Of a stretch of 64,000 nucleotides of DNA, positions 10,365-21,667 are shown in pieces. The stretch's first letter is position 1, and the number at the start of each line of letters is the position of its first letter. Origin of the DNA: Gliomastix tumulicola (lineage: Eukaryota; Ascomycota; Sordariomycetes; Hypocreales; Bionectriaceae); contig BCHX01000006.1 in NCBI GenBank assembly GCA_001599755.1, positions 2,405,336 to 2,469,335 of the forward strand. The letters run 5' to 3'. Both the position numbers and the translations under genes were made by a program. The notes under the pieces were generated by a model. That model was not told the DNA's origin. It saw only the letters and a list, made by a program, of their open reading frames with translations, and searched no databases.

Positions 10365-13300
10365 TGTGAGTGTCTAAGGATTGGGTGACAGTGGGAGATG
10401 TATGTGTGAAGAGGGAGGGTATCGACACAAGGTAAGGAGGGCGAGTATGAATGAGGGGGAAGAAATGAAAAGCTCGGTCGATGAGAAACAGGGGGGAGCA
10501 AGATGGATATACTCCCAGCGGAGGGGGAAACATCCATCCGCGTCTCCTCGTCCTGCCCCTCCATCGCGATGAGGGGCAGCAGCCCGCCCTCGGATCACTG
10601 TCAACCCCCCTGCAGGGACGACTGGTTTGACGCTGGAGTGGCTCGGCACACCTTCTCGTTTCAAAGCCGGACGACTCAGGCCGTCATCGGTAGCCTGCAG
10701 TCGCGGGAAATACAACCCGAGGCTGTGTGCCCCCCACATTCTAATTCAGCGTGGTTGTGGGTGAGCTTGAAGCTTTTGGCATTGGCGAGTGGGAAAGGTC
10801 CGGGGTCCGCTCTAAAGCTTCTAGGCTGGAAAGATGGGTGGCAGCTCTTGGTGTGGCCTGGAGCAACTGTATCCCCGCCGCGATTCTTCCACCAAACAGA
10901 GCTTCGCATCGTGCAGTCCAAGTGGATCTTTGGTGAGTCCGTGGCGAGAGGCTCGGGTGGTCGGAGAGAACGCTCAGCCTGAAAGAGTGAAAATGTTGCT
11001 ATGGGAGGAGGAGCAGTAAATGGCTCCCATCTTCGGTGTCGATTCCCCGAGGGGCCGACCAGGTTTCTACCTTTGTGAGAATGCTTGATAAAGCGGCTAG
11101 ACCCGGAGGTTGATTGAGGAGTTAATACTCCAACGCTGTCCCTCTCGAGAAGCAGTCGTCCTTCCCTTCGTCCGCCGTCTGTCTCCTACTATTGCTCTGC
11201 GTCCGAAGTGATAATCGTCAACAAGTGTCGAAGGAACATCGTCAATGATGTGTCTGAGCCCCGCCGCTTCTCCAGCTATCCTCCGGCGTGGCTGACCGCG
11301 ACATAGCCCGCCCGGCCTATGGTTCGGTGACCCGAAGGATGAACGATGGCTTGGGCTCGCCAGCCAAGATGAGACGAGTACGGGCGTCCATGCGAACTCG
11401 GATACACTGATACACTGTTATGACGGGAGGACGCGGGCGGGGGGTTGAGGGGTCATGGAGAAAAGCCTTGCCCTGCCCGAGGCTATCTCGCAGCATCGTT
11501 ACAGGTTGCTGTTCCTCTCTAGCCTTCTGCAATGCCCACCAAGTGAGCCCACCGGAATCGGGCGTGCTGTGGCTGGACGACGTCGCATCGAGGGATGTCA
11601 GGAGGAAATGGCGGGCTGATGACTGGGAGTGTCTGTCCAGCGGACTTCCCTACCCTAGACCCCGGTCCGTGATAGCCTCAATTTTTGCCATTGATAAAAC
11701 CCCAGTCAGTCAGGAGCATTTTCACGGTGCTAGCGGAGGATGGGTGTCTCGAGGCAAGGCCTTATTGGATCATTGCCGATAAACATGTCTCCTCGACCCT
11801 TTAGATACTTGGTAGACATCGCGCTTGCCGCGAAATGGGGTGTGGTGGCGAATATCAACGGCAGTGTGCCTCTCCGGCTGAGATGCGATCATGATGAAGA
11901 GACGGTGGGTTATTCCAGACAGTGACAAGTCAAGCCAGGCTCCTCAAAATGCCCCTAATCAGCTTGTATCGTAGCTCCGTAGCTTCATGCAACTGCCCTT
12001 CATTTGCAGCTGTACGAATCGATAGTTCGGGTCTTGCTACGTGTTTTTTGATGCTTGACGCTGCATGCAATAACCACGGGCTCGCCGATGTGCACGACTC
12101 GTCTGGGCAGGTCAACTTCCCCACGCAGGACCAATGCGTGATCGGCAACACCTGTTTGATTTCTTACTGGTCGCAATTAAATAAGCGACGAAAATAAGGG
12201 AGGCGATATGAACGGAGCAGCATTGGTTACACCGACAAACCACTCGGACGAGCCTACTCGCTCGTGTTCAAAAGCCGTAATCAAACGAGAGACACCGATC
12301 GCAGGTGGCTTCAGTGATAGAAGGGCGTCTTGGCGGCTTTAACGGGGAGATCATGAGCTCCAATAAATGCTGTCTGGGGGTGGGCAGACTGGCCCAAGCG
12401 TTAGGTTCTCACTGCAGGGCGCCTTGCAGGGAGCCGGCGGGAAGTCTTCAAGAAGGGGAAAAAGAAGAACCAACAAAGTGTTGGCGAGAGGGACGGATCT
12501 CTTTCCCTGAATCCCTAGGTGCAGCCCTCTCAGTACGATTCGGGACGCGTGCATCGCTAACGTTGGGGGCATCCTTCAGATGACGTCCATGATGACCGAG
12601 ATGAAGGGTCCCCCTCGCGCCGCAGGGTCTCATTACGCAGAACATGCGCGCGCAGAAGGCCTTCAGATGCAGGGCAGCCGCCACTGTTGCGTGAAACTGC
12701 CTAGCGCGTGCAGAGGCCACGCGCAGAGGGTGGCTGTTCGTGGGCTCAATGTCGTCAGATGAGCGCCCCTCAAGCCCCCCATTTGAAGCCCGTGCTCTTT
12801 GTCCAGGGACCGTGGAGGGACCGCAAGAGGGACCAAGGGGCAATATTTTTGTCCAGGGAGCAGCCAAGGAGGCAATAAGGAGGCGAAATGACTCTCAATC
12901 ACAAGCCCAGGGACTGCGTGTGGGGGTCCAATCAAGTGCCGTCTCCGCGACCCAAGAATAAACAAATCCCCCCCAAAATGACAAGCGAGAAGACCCTTTT
13001 TTTGTCCAGTCTGCCAGTGGTTCTCGTTGATAAGCCTGGAGGTGTGTCAGTCCTCAAACCGCCGTGCAAACCTTACCGCCATCCTCGCTAGCTGATCGCC
13101 AGCCCGAAATTTTCTCATCCCTCCAGTCGTTGGGTGGCTTCGTTTCCTTGTGTATACTTTTTTTTCTCCTGTTGGCGGGTGAAAATCTGAAAAACTTTAT
13201 TTTCTGGTTCTTTTCCTCCTGGTTCCTGGCCTAAACGTTGAACCCCTGTTGTGTTTTTTTCCCGCCTGTGTTGGTTGGTTGTCGGCATTGGGCATTGGGG

Positions 13301-13747
13301 CTATTCAGGGTTGCGCAGCCACCCGCGTCTTCGATTTTGCAATTGGCCACGACACTCGCTATACACACCGCCTTCGCTTCGCCTGGCTTGCCTGGGAGAC
13401 GTGCGCCCGACCCGACATATTCGTTCTTTCCTCATACGTTGAATAACCGCCCCCTTTTTTTGGGTTCTGCACCGCCGCCAAACGGCCGCCGCCACGCCAA
13501 CGCGACCGTTTTTGGTGACTGGGGAAGGTTTCCCTCTCCACGACCGTTGGGAGTTTCCAGGGCAAGGGCGTTCAACGTTGAATACATTGGATTGTTTTGT
13601 TTTGGCTGTGTTGATACCAAGCATAAAGACCCCCTGCCGTCTGCTTCTTGTGCCAACCCACGCTCGCCTTCCTCGAACTCGTGCTCGACCCTCTTGTACC
13701 TGGGTACGCGAACGATCTGCTCCTACCTACATCGACGAGCAACCACG
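10365..13747. other. Intergenic region and long leader of the F-box/WD gene
   Basis: No protein-like ORF from 10365 to about 13100. From about 13100 to 13747 the strand is T/C-rich and looks like a transcription start and long 5' leader. Downstream of about 13238 the leader happens to be open in the same frame as the CDS but has no in-frame ATG before 13748. Confidence 0.45.
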
Positions 13748-15915
13748 ATGACGACGAAAATCTTCGAGAGCCCCGAGCTCGCCCCTTCCCGAGATGTCTC
13801 GCCGTACAAGGGGAGGGAGGTCGCGGTGGAGCGTCCTGCCCAGAGCAGCGACTTCTACCTCGCAGGTGCGACCCAGCAGCGAAGCCGCACCCGCAGCATC
13901 AGCATTTCCATGTTGTTTGGCCGACCCAGAGTCTCGCACTTCGCCGGCCAGAGCACCATCCAGGACATCTCCCGTCAGTTGGACGAGCTCGCCGTCGACG
14001 ACGAACCCATCGACCGGTACGGGGACTCGAGGCCTCGGGGTCTGAGCCACGGCCACAACTCATACCAGCCAGGCGGCTTTAAGAGCATATTTCGCCGGGC
14101 GTCTACCTCCCTGCGGGGAATTGTGAACCGCAGGCCGTCAACTGTTCGTGGAGAGGCCACTCAGAAAGACGAGCAGGCTGGACTCGCGCGACCTACGACT
14201 GCACATTCGGCGTGGAATCGGTTCCGCCACCCCAACAACCTGCGGCAATCACGGTCGTTGTATGGCCTGAACGTCACCCAGGAACCGGCTACGATGGCTG
14301 AGCGCCCCGCATACACATCGTACAGGGCTCGACCCGGCGTCGGCAATGAGCCACCCGTGATCCCCGAGAGCTCAGGTGCTGCGGCCAAGGCTGCGGCTGC
14401 TATCCAGAACGAGTACTTCTTGCGTCAGGCCCAGCTGCTCTATCCCACCAACAGTGAGGAGTGCAATGACGTGGAGAGCGGAGTGGAAATCGCCGTCACG
14501 GCGCCCGACGAGCGTGCCTCGCCCATCAGCCGCGTGGACTTTGTGGCGAAGCTCCCCACCGAGCTGGCCATCCACATCTTTGGCTATCTCGATGCCTCTG
14601 CCTTGGCCAACGCACAGCTCGTCTCGGGCCATTGGAGGCAGGTCATTGAGAACCAGCATGTCTGGAGGGACAGTTGCCTTAGAGAGACGACCAACACATT
14701 TGCTACAAGCGGACCTGTCCAGCCCAACACAGGCCAGGGGCTTCCAGCGCCACTGCCCAACACCGACTGGAAGGATATTTACCGGATCCGAACGGAACTG
14801 GCTCGTGCCTGGCGAAAGGGTGATTCTCGACCGGTCTTTCTTAATGGTCATACCGACAGCATCTACTGCCTGCAGTTTGACGAGTACGTATATGGCGTCA
14901 TGTTAGGACGGAACTTCACTGACAAATGGTTTGTAGGCACAAGATCATCACAGGGTCCCGTGACAAGACAATCCGCATCTGGGACTTGCACACCCTGAGA
15001 TGCCAGCTCATCATCGGACCGCCAGATGTGGTGAATAACTACGATATGCTGTTCGACGAAGACGGCAACACAGTCCACAGCGCCACAAACTCTCATAACA
15101 ATGAGAGGATCGCGGACTCGATCCCCAAGGCTGTGTCCTTCTCTGAGCACCACAACGCCTCCATCCTGTGTCTGCAGTTCGATGACAGGATCCTGCTCAC
15201 GGGATCTTCAGACGGCAGTTGCATTATGTATGATGTGCGAAACGAGTACCGCCCAATCATGAGGCTAAGGCGCCACACCGCTGCCGTTCTGGACCTGGCG
15301 TTTGACGACAAGCACATTGTCACGTGCAGCAAGGATGTCAGCATCTGTGTCTGGGACCGAAACACAGGCGAGCTCATCCGCCAGCTACGAGGTCACAAGG
15401 GGCCTGTCAATGCAGTCCAAATGCGCGGCAATACGGTTGTTTCGTGCTCCGGAGATTGTAAGGTGAAGCTCTGGAATATCGACACAGGCAAGAACATTCG
15501 CGAATTCGTCGGCCATACAAAGGGTTTGGCCTGCTCACAGTTTTCGGAGGATGGTCGCTTTGTGGCCTCTGCTGGTAACGACAAGACGATTCGCATTTGG
15601 GATGCCAACACAGGCGAGTGCGTCCGCGAGATCAAGGCGCACAAGAACTTGGTGCGCAGCTTGCACATCGACAGCGTCAGTGGACGGCTGGTCAGCGCAA
15701 GCTACGACACAGACATCAAGGTCTGGGACATGAAGACGGGAGACCACCTGTTGGAGTTCCCCCAGTGGCATACCAGCTGGGTGCTGAGCGCCAAGAGTGA
15801 CTATAGACGGATCGTCAGTACGGGTCAAGAGCCCAGGATCCTGATTTTAGACTTTGGCGCCGATATCGAGGGCATCGAGAAGCTGGAGAGCGGAGGGCGG
15901 TACATTGGAAGCTAG
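13748..15915 (+). CDS. F-box/WD40 substrate adaptor of SCF ubiquitin ligase
   Basis: Two exons, 13748-14883 and 14937-15915, joined over a 53-nt intron (donor GA|GTACGT, acceptor TTTGTAG); 704 residues. The first 260 residues are Ser/Arg-rich and probably disordered. An F-box lies at about 265-312 (VAKLPTELAIHIFGYLD through VWRDSC), followed from about 357 by a run of WD40 blades with classic ends (GSRDKTIRIWDL, CSKDVSICVWDR, CSGDCKVKLWNI, SAGNDKTIRIWDA, SASYDTDIKVWDM). The F-box binds Skp1; the propeller holds phosphorylated substrates. The architecture is that of beta-TrCP/Slimb and of Neurospora FWD-1, which degrades the clock protein FRQ; it could also be another member such as Met30/SconB, so no symbol is given. 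Kozak context ACGATGACG is acceptable. Confidence 0.88.
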
Positions 15916-17391
15916 CTCATTTCATCCGAGCTGAGCTGAGGCCGGGCTTGCTGCGGACTTGCTCCGGGCTTGCCTCCGGGCTGGGGGATGGGTTTCAAGT
16001 GGCTTGTCATGCATGAGACCACTCGTTCGCCGACATGAATCCGGCCGACATCGATAGCGTGGTCAGGAAATGGTGCCAACGGGGTTAGATGGCGTTCGGG
16101 CCGTTCTTGTTTGATTGGAACATTGGAGTATCTCTATCACCGAGTGTTGGGATTATGACGATATGTTGGCAGGAGTTTGTAATCAGGGGAATCGGCCACG
16201 GCTGAAGGGACTCGAGACCGGAATGGTCTGCTTGTAACAGAATAGTAAATGGCCTGGGCCAGGATGGGGATACTCAACACATTATTGTCCTCGACAGCAA
16301 CATGCTGGCGAAACTTGGCGGAACCTTCTTGGTCGAGCAGCATCCTATTATCTAGAGAACATATCTACTTGCAGCATTCATGCTGCTAAAACAAGACGAC
16401 TTAGCTATCATCACTGTCTGTTAACTCGTGTCATGTATGAATCAGCACCCCCAAACCGTTTGGTAGTTCGGGCCTCGGAATGCTAGGGCTCCTGCCGACA
16501 AGGCATGGGAGGAATTTACGCTGGGCAACGGAGTAGAAGGACACGGATTTGCTGATATGCATGCAGTGGGTGTTGGCGATTTTGGGGGAACTGGGACTGC
16601 AACGTTGCACGCCCCCCTGCACAGAGAGACTCCATATACCTGGGAGCGGAGGAGTCTGCAGCTCTCCGCGAACTTTCCGGGCGGTATCAGATGGAAATAT
16701 GAGAATGATCGTTTCTACATGGATGAGTAGATACATGTACTTGAGAGAGTTGTTTCTGACAGGGTTCCCTTTCCCATGAAGAGATCTATCTCTGTATCTA
16801 GAAACAGACAGGGGAGAGGGGGGGTGTTGGGCCGAGTTGGGACCGGTGACAAGCGAAAGAGGGCGTGCAAGTGAAAGTGCAAATGTACAAGCTTTCTTTC
16901 ACCTCTCCTTAGCTACTCCTAGCTAACGCGGTATGACGAGGTAGCATTGTACGGTATTATCAGGTCGTTTTATTGAAATCTCTTTTATGCTTAAAGGGGG
17001 CCCATCGTGAAGGCGGGCTGGGCGCTGCTACGGGTTTCCTCGATGGGGAGGCAGGTGAAGGAAAGGTCCCAGGACAAAGAGCGGAGTTTTCCTTCCACGG
17101 TGGTTCTCCGGTGAGTTTCTGGCTTGGGAGGTGGGCTAATTATTGGCCGGAGCGTCGGTAGACAGGTTTTTTTGGGGGTGTAAAGAGAAGGAGGAGGAAG
17201 AAGAGGGGGGGGAAAGAGCCTCAAGCGTTTGGTGCTGGTGGTTGTCAGGTCACAGAAGATGCGGGGATGATGGAGGGTCATGCATGTGGTGGCTCACTTT
17301 TTCAGCTTGTCAGGTGAGGGACTTGGCTTTTCTTGTCTCGGCAGAGGGATACATCCCTTCTGGCATGTGAGAGAAGGGGGCAGATCTGTGA

Positions 17392-17409
17392 GTGTGTGTG
17401 TGTGTGTGG
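17392..17409. repeat. (GT)n microsatellite
   Basis: Nine GT units with one GG end, in the gene-free region. Confidence 0.85.
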
Positions 17410-20186
17410 TGTCGGTCAAGTGAACGGGGGTAGGACGGACAGGAGAGAGACAGATGCATGCATGCACTTACACGGGCGGCACGTATCTTGAAAATTCTCC
17501 TACCTTCTTCACCATGCTCGGTGGTCCGATAGGTCGGGACGGGCGGCTGGAGATAGGGATCGGCCTCTGTGCTGCTGTGTGAGGCGAGTGCGCGACACCT
17601 GCCTCGAGGGAAAGAAGGGACAGAACATTCCATAGTGCCTCCTAATGGGGATACTGAGCCGAGTACCGTAGTATCGCAGGAAACGGCATCGTAGTGTATC
17701 GTATACCTCAGCTTTCTGTGTCTAGCCCGAGGCCAGCCTCTGTATGGTGTACCTCACGAGGAGACTAACATTGATAAAGGGGTCAGGTCCAAGGGCGGAA
17801 GATCTGTACTAGAGCAAAAGTGGCAGAAGATCCCCCGCATGAAGCAGAGAGTTAAGGGAAGATTTCATGGAGACACGCCCAAAAAGAGGGGGGCGTGCGT
17901 GGATCTGGGAGGAATCAGCTTCTTTGCATCTCTGGATCCCCTTCAATTTCCCAGTTTCAACACTTGTGGTGTGTTTCGTTTCGTTTCCCTGTCTTGATGG
18001 GTTTATCTGTGTTTTATCTGCCCACGGGTGTGTGCATGTGTGTTTCTTGCTGCCTAGACGGAGGCGGCTCTTGGGAATCCTCCGACTACGGGCAGGTTGG
18101 GACTTGACTCAGTCGTGGTGTTGGTCGACATGTTCAGAGGTTCTAGCGTATGAGACAGAGTGCACGAGGGACTGACAGTCTCGAGCCGTGAGTGGCTCAA
18201 GGGAAAGGTGGCTTTTCTTAGACAGGTCTCTCCTTGAAGGGCAGATGACCACGCGCATGTGGCCCGTCCCCCCGTCTGGTGTGGTTCTGTCTGGAATGGT
18301 GGGCAGTCCTTTGTGGCTCGTTACTCGCGCACGCCGGAGCAAAACCATCGAATATTGTGTCTCTGTGACGCACACGTCATCGTCCTGAGCAAGTCGGAGG
18401 TACTCCGTGTCCCGAGACCAGCCATGTCGCTTGTATGTCTCTGGTCTATCGGACCTGGGGTGAATCACGGGCGGTGGCGTTCATCTCGGTCTTTATTGGC
18501 CGCGAACTGGGCGCTCGGTTCGTATTTCTCGAAAGCGTATCTGTGCTGTTTATTATATTGATTAGTCGATGATAGGCGACGGCTGGCGGCTGATGGATAT
18601 GGGATCGACGGGCAGCATTCTGCAAGGCACGGGCAGTGCTGGAATGGATGTGCTGTCGATTCGCACTGGAATGCGCTGGAAAGCTGGAGCGCTGAACGGG
18701 GGGGTTCTGGGGCCGATTTTCACTGGCTGAGGGCCTCCCGTTCGGCTTTCTCCAGTGAAACGGCGCTAAGCCGGACCCTGACAGCGGTGCCTGAATGTGC
18801 CCCGCTTTTACAGCGCCCTTGGATCTCTGTCGTTTCGTCTCGTCCAGTGGTTGGCCGATTGTGTGCTGATGGTGAATCTTTGGATGAAGCTCTCACAGTC
18901 GTCGCCTGTTGGGGGGACTGGGTGATTCCGAGGTGGTTTGCCTCGCTTCATGTTTTCCTGTAGACGTCGTCGCGATGGGTTACGCAAGAGAAAGGGGTGG
19001 TTGGTGGCATTCAGGCACGCTTCCATTCACGTTGAGTGGCGCAAATAGTGTGCGCCCGTCGCGAACTCTGTACGCCGTGCCTGGCTGATTGATGTGACTC
19101 AGTCCACACTTCCAGCTCAATTCATTCGTCGTTCCCATTGACTTGGCCCCTCCGCAACTTTATCCCGGACAATAGATCGATTTCATGCGTTCGACAGGAG
19201 CTTTGCGAAACATTACAATCGCCCGTGCACCCCAAGCATTGATCGCCCAGCCTTTCATGAATCACCGAGCCTGAGCAGTTCAGCGTGCACAGGCGGTTGC
19301 AGGGGGGAGGAGGTTTTAATCCCAGCGGTTGAAGGGAAAATCCGCTGTCGGCGGCTTTTTTTGGTATTTTTTTTTTCGTTTTGAAACGAGCGCCGGGGAC
19401 CTGTCGTCGCTCCCTGGGGGCCAATCATCTCTCACTGCCTGACGGTACTTGCGGCTGCCCCTCCAAGGGGACCCCCAAAGGGCGGCTAAAACATCCCACG
19501 GCAGGGTGAGTGCGTGTATCAGATGGTGCTGGCGGGAGCCCAATGACGGCTGGGCTGGACCAGGGAATGGCCTATAGTGAATCTGGGCGTGCGATGTGAT
19601 GCTATCTTGGGATGCGGTGCTGGGCGCTCTGGTTTCAAGTCGGTGGCTCGGCAGCTGTCATGGCGGTGGCCCGGAGTTCTCTCTCTGTGTCTTCCATGTC
19701 AGTGTGATGATTGATTGATTGATGACTGGGGACATGCCAGCGGGCGCGAGAGATATGGTGAGACATTGTCTCGTTATAACACGCAAGCTGCCCACGCCTC
19801 TCGTAGAGTAACAGTCGCGTCTTTTAGCATCTTCGTCTTCTTTTCTCCTTTACTGGGTGTCTTTTTTTTTTATTCTGGTGCGCTGTGCTGCTCTTTCCAA
19901 TCACCTCGCGTCCCCACATTCACATCTTGGTCACCTTCAGCTTCACCTTTTACTTTCCATCTCCTCCTCCAACAAACCTTCACCCCAGCCTTTTTCGTTT
20001 CCCGCCCGTTGGCCGGCCACGTTCTCTTCCGACAAGCTCAACGACACTCCTTTTGCGTCAATTCGCCCAAACTCAGCTTTCATTGTTATTGTCCGGTCAC
20101 ACCTGCCCTCCATCTCCGCTGCTTTTCTCGGCGCGATTCTTGCAGTGTTTACTTTCTTCCATCTTCGTCCTCAGCACCCGCTGGCC

Positions 20187-20209
20187 ATCGCATCGCATCG
20201 CATCGCATC
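20187..20209. repeat. (CATCG)n short tandem repeat
   Basis: Four tandem CATCG units inside the pyrimidine-rich leader-like block. Confidence 0.8.
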
Positions 20210-21667
20210 ACACTTGCCCTGCTAGCTCAAGCCACACCATCGCTCCCTCGGCCGCTCTCGCTTCAGCCTGCAGCTTCCGCCGACCTGCATCTGTACCCTC
20301 CGAGGGCATTTGGCCGACGACGACAGCACCAAGACCGAAGAAGCACCTGGGTAAGTGCATGCTACAGTGTTGTGGTATTTCCCTCTTCTTCTTGTTCTAC
20401 TCCTCCTCTGATCGACACATCACGGAGCGCCGCCTTTATGCTAGCAAGTGCGGCATGACCACGGCCGGTGACGGATCGCCGCGAACACGCTGAGCAAACA
20501 AACATGGGACGTTTCCCGCTGCCATCGCCCGCAGCGTCATCGCCGTGAGTCCCATGCTACCTTCTCAGCACGGGAGTGGTCTGCACGATGCTACACAATG
20601 CTACGCTGGCAGCGAGAAAATGCCCTGGTTCCACGGTTGCACCAACTGCCGCCCGCGAACTTCTGTTAGTGGCAGCAGCATGTGCCGCCGGCTTTGTTGA
20701 CATGGATCCCCTGACCCTTGCACGCGATGCAATCTGGGGTCTACTAGCATTGCTCGCTATTTCTACGCCCCCCCTTCCCCCTGGATCGCCCATTGTCCCA
20801 AAGAAGCAGCTGCACGGCCTAGCTTGGAGCCGGACTTGGCATCAAGTGCCTTCGGCTTCTCCAATTTTTCTCCCTACCCTCATGGAAGTCCATAGCCACC
20901 TACCCCAAGCATCACCAAGCACCGAGAAGAGCCCATTGTCCATTGTCCGTTTGGAAATCGACACGCCCCCGTGGAGACTGGGGGAACACTCCAAGTCATG
21001 GATGCGCGTGACGCTATGGCAAGCAGGAGCAGGAGCAGGAGTAGCCCTTGCCAGTCCAGCCTAGCCATGCTACCACGGGCCTCAACTCGGCGGTTTGCTT
21101 CCTTGCATGGCTGAGTGGCTTCGGTTCTTCTCACGTTGCGTCTGTCCGTGCATCCATCCATCCATCTGGAGATCTTCCATCCTTGTCGACAATGGGCCTG
21201 GTCATTCATGCCTGCGTTATTCTGCCCTTGTTCATTCGGTCACCGCGAACCCCATTCACTTACACACACCACTCACCATCTGTTCACTACTATTAAAGAA
21301 GCGGCCCCTCGCCTCCCTCTCGTCCATGACTCTGCCTCACCTCCCCATCCTTCTTTCATGTTCTCAGTCTGAATAGGAGCATTCCTGTTGTTCTTTGCTA
21401 GTTCAAAGACTCAAGGAGCTCAGTCAGAGAGACCCTTCCTTTCCCTTCTCTTCTTCTGAAAATTTTGGTACATATATCTTCCCCCTATCCCCCTGTCTCT
21501 CCCTTGCCAAACATAGACTGCACAATCGCCATTCACGTGAATCATCCGTTTACTAACAGTGAATCACTCTTAGTGTGCGCAACCAATTACTTTCCCTTCT
21601 ACTTTTCCCCTACGATTTCCGACTCGACACATTCCTTGATCGTCGTTTACCACCCATCATCATCATC

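Larger units (their letters stand above)
15916..21667. other. Gene-free region, 5.75 kb
   Basis: No ORF here has convincing protein character on either strand. It holds a GT microsatellite (17392-17409), a strongly pyrimidine-rich block at about 19840-20340 ending at a consensus donor (GTAAGT at 20351) that looks like the first exon of a transcript, a CATCG repeat (20187-20209), and a second CT-rich block (21400-21667) that is the leader of the GH55 gene. Confidence 0.5.

Noticed and set aside
20576..21064. 162-codon plus-strand frame upstream of GH55
   Set aside because: Begins at GTG, has no domain or codon bias, and contains mixed low-complexity sequence.
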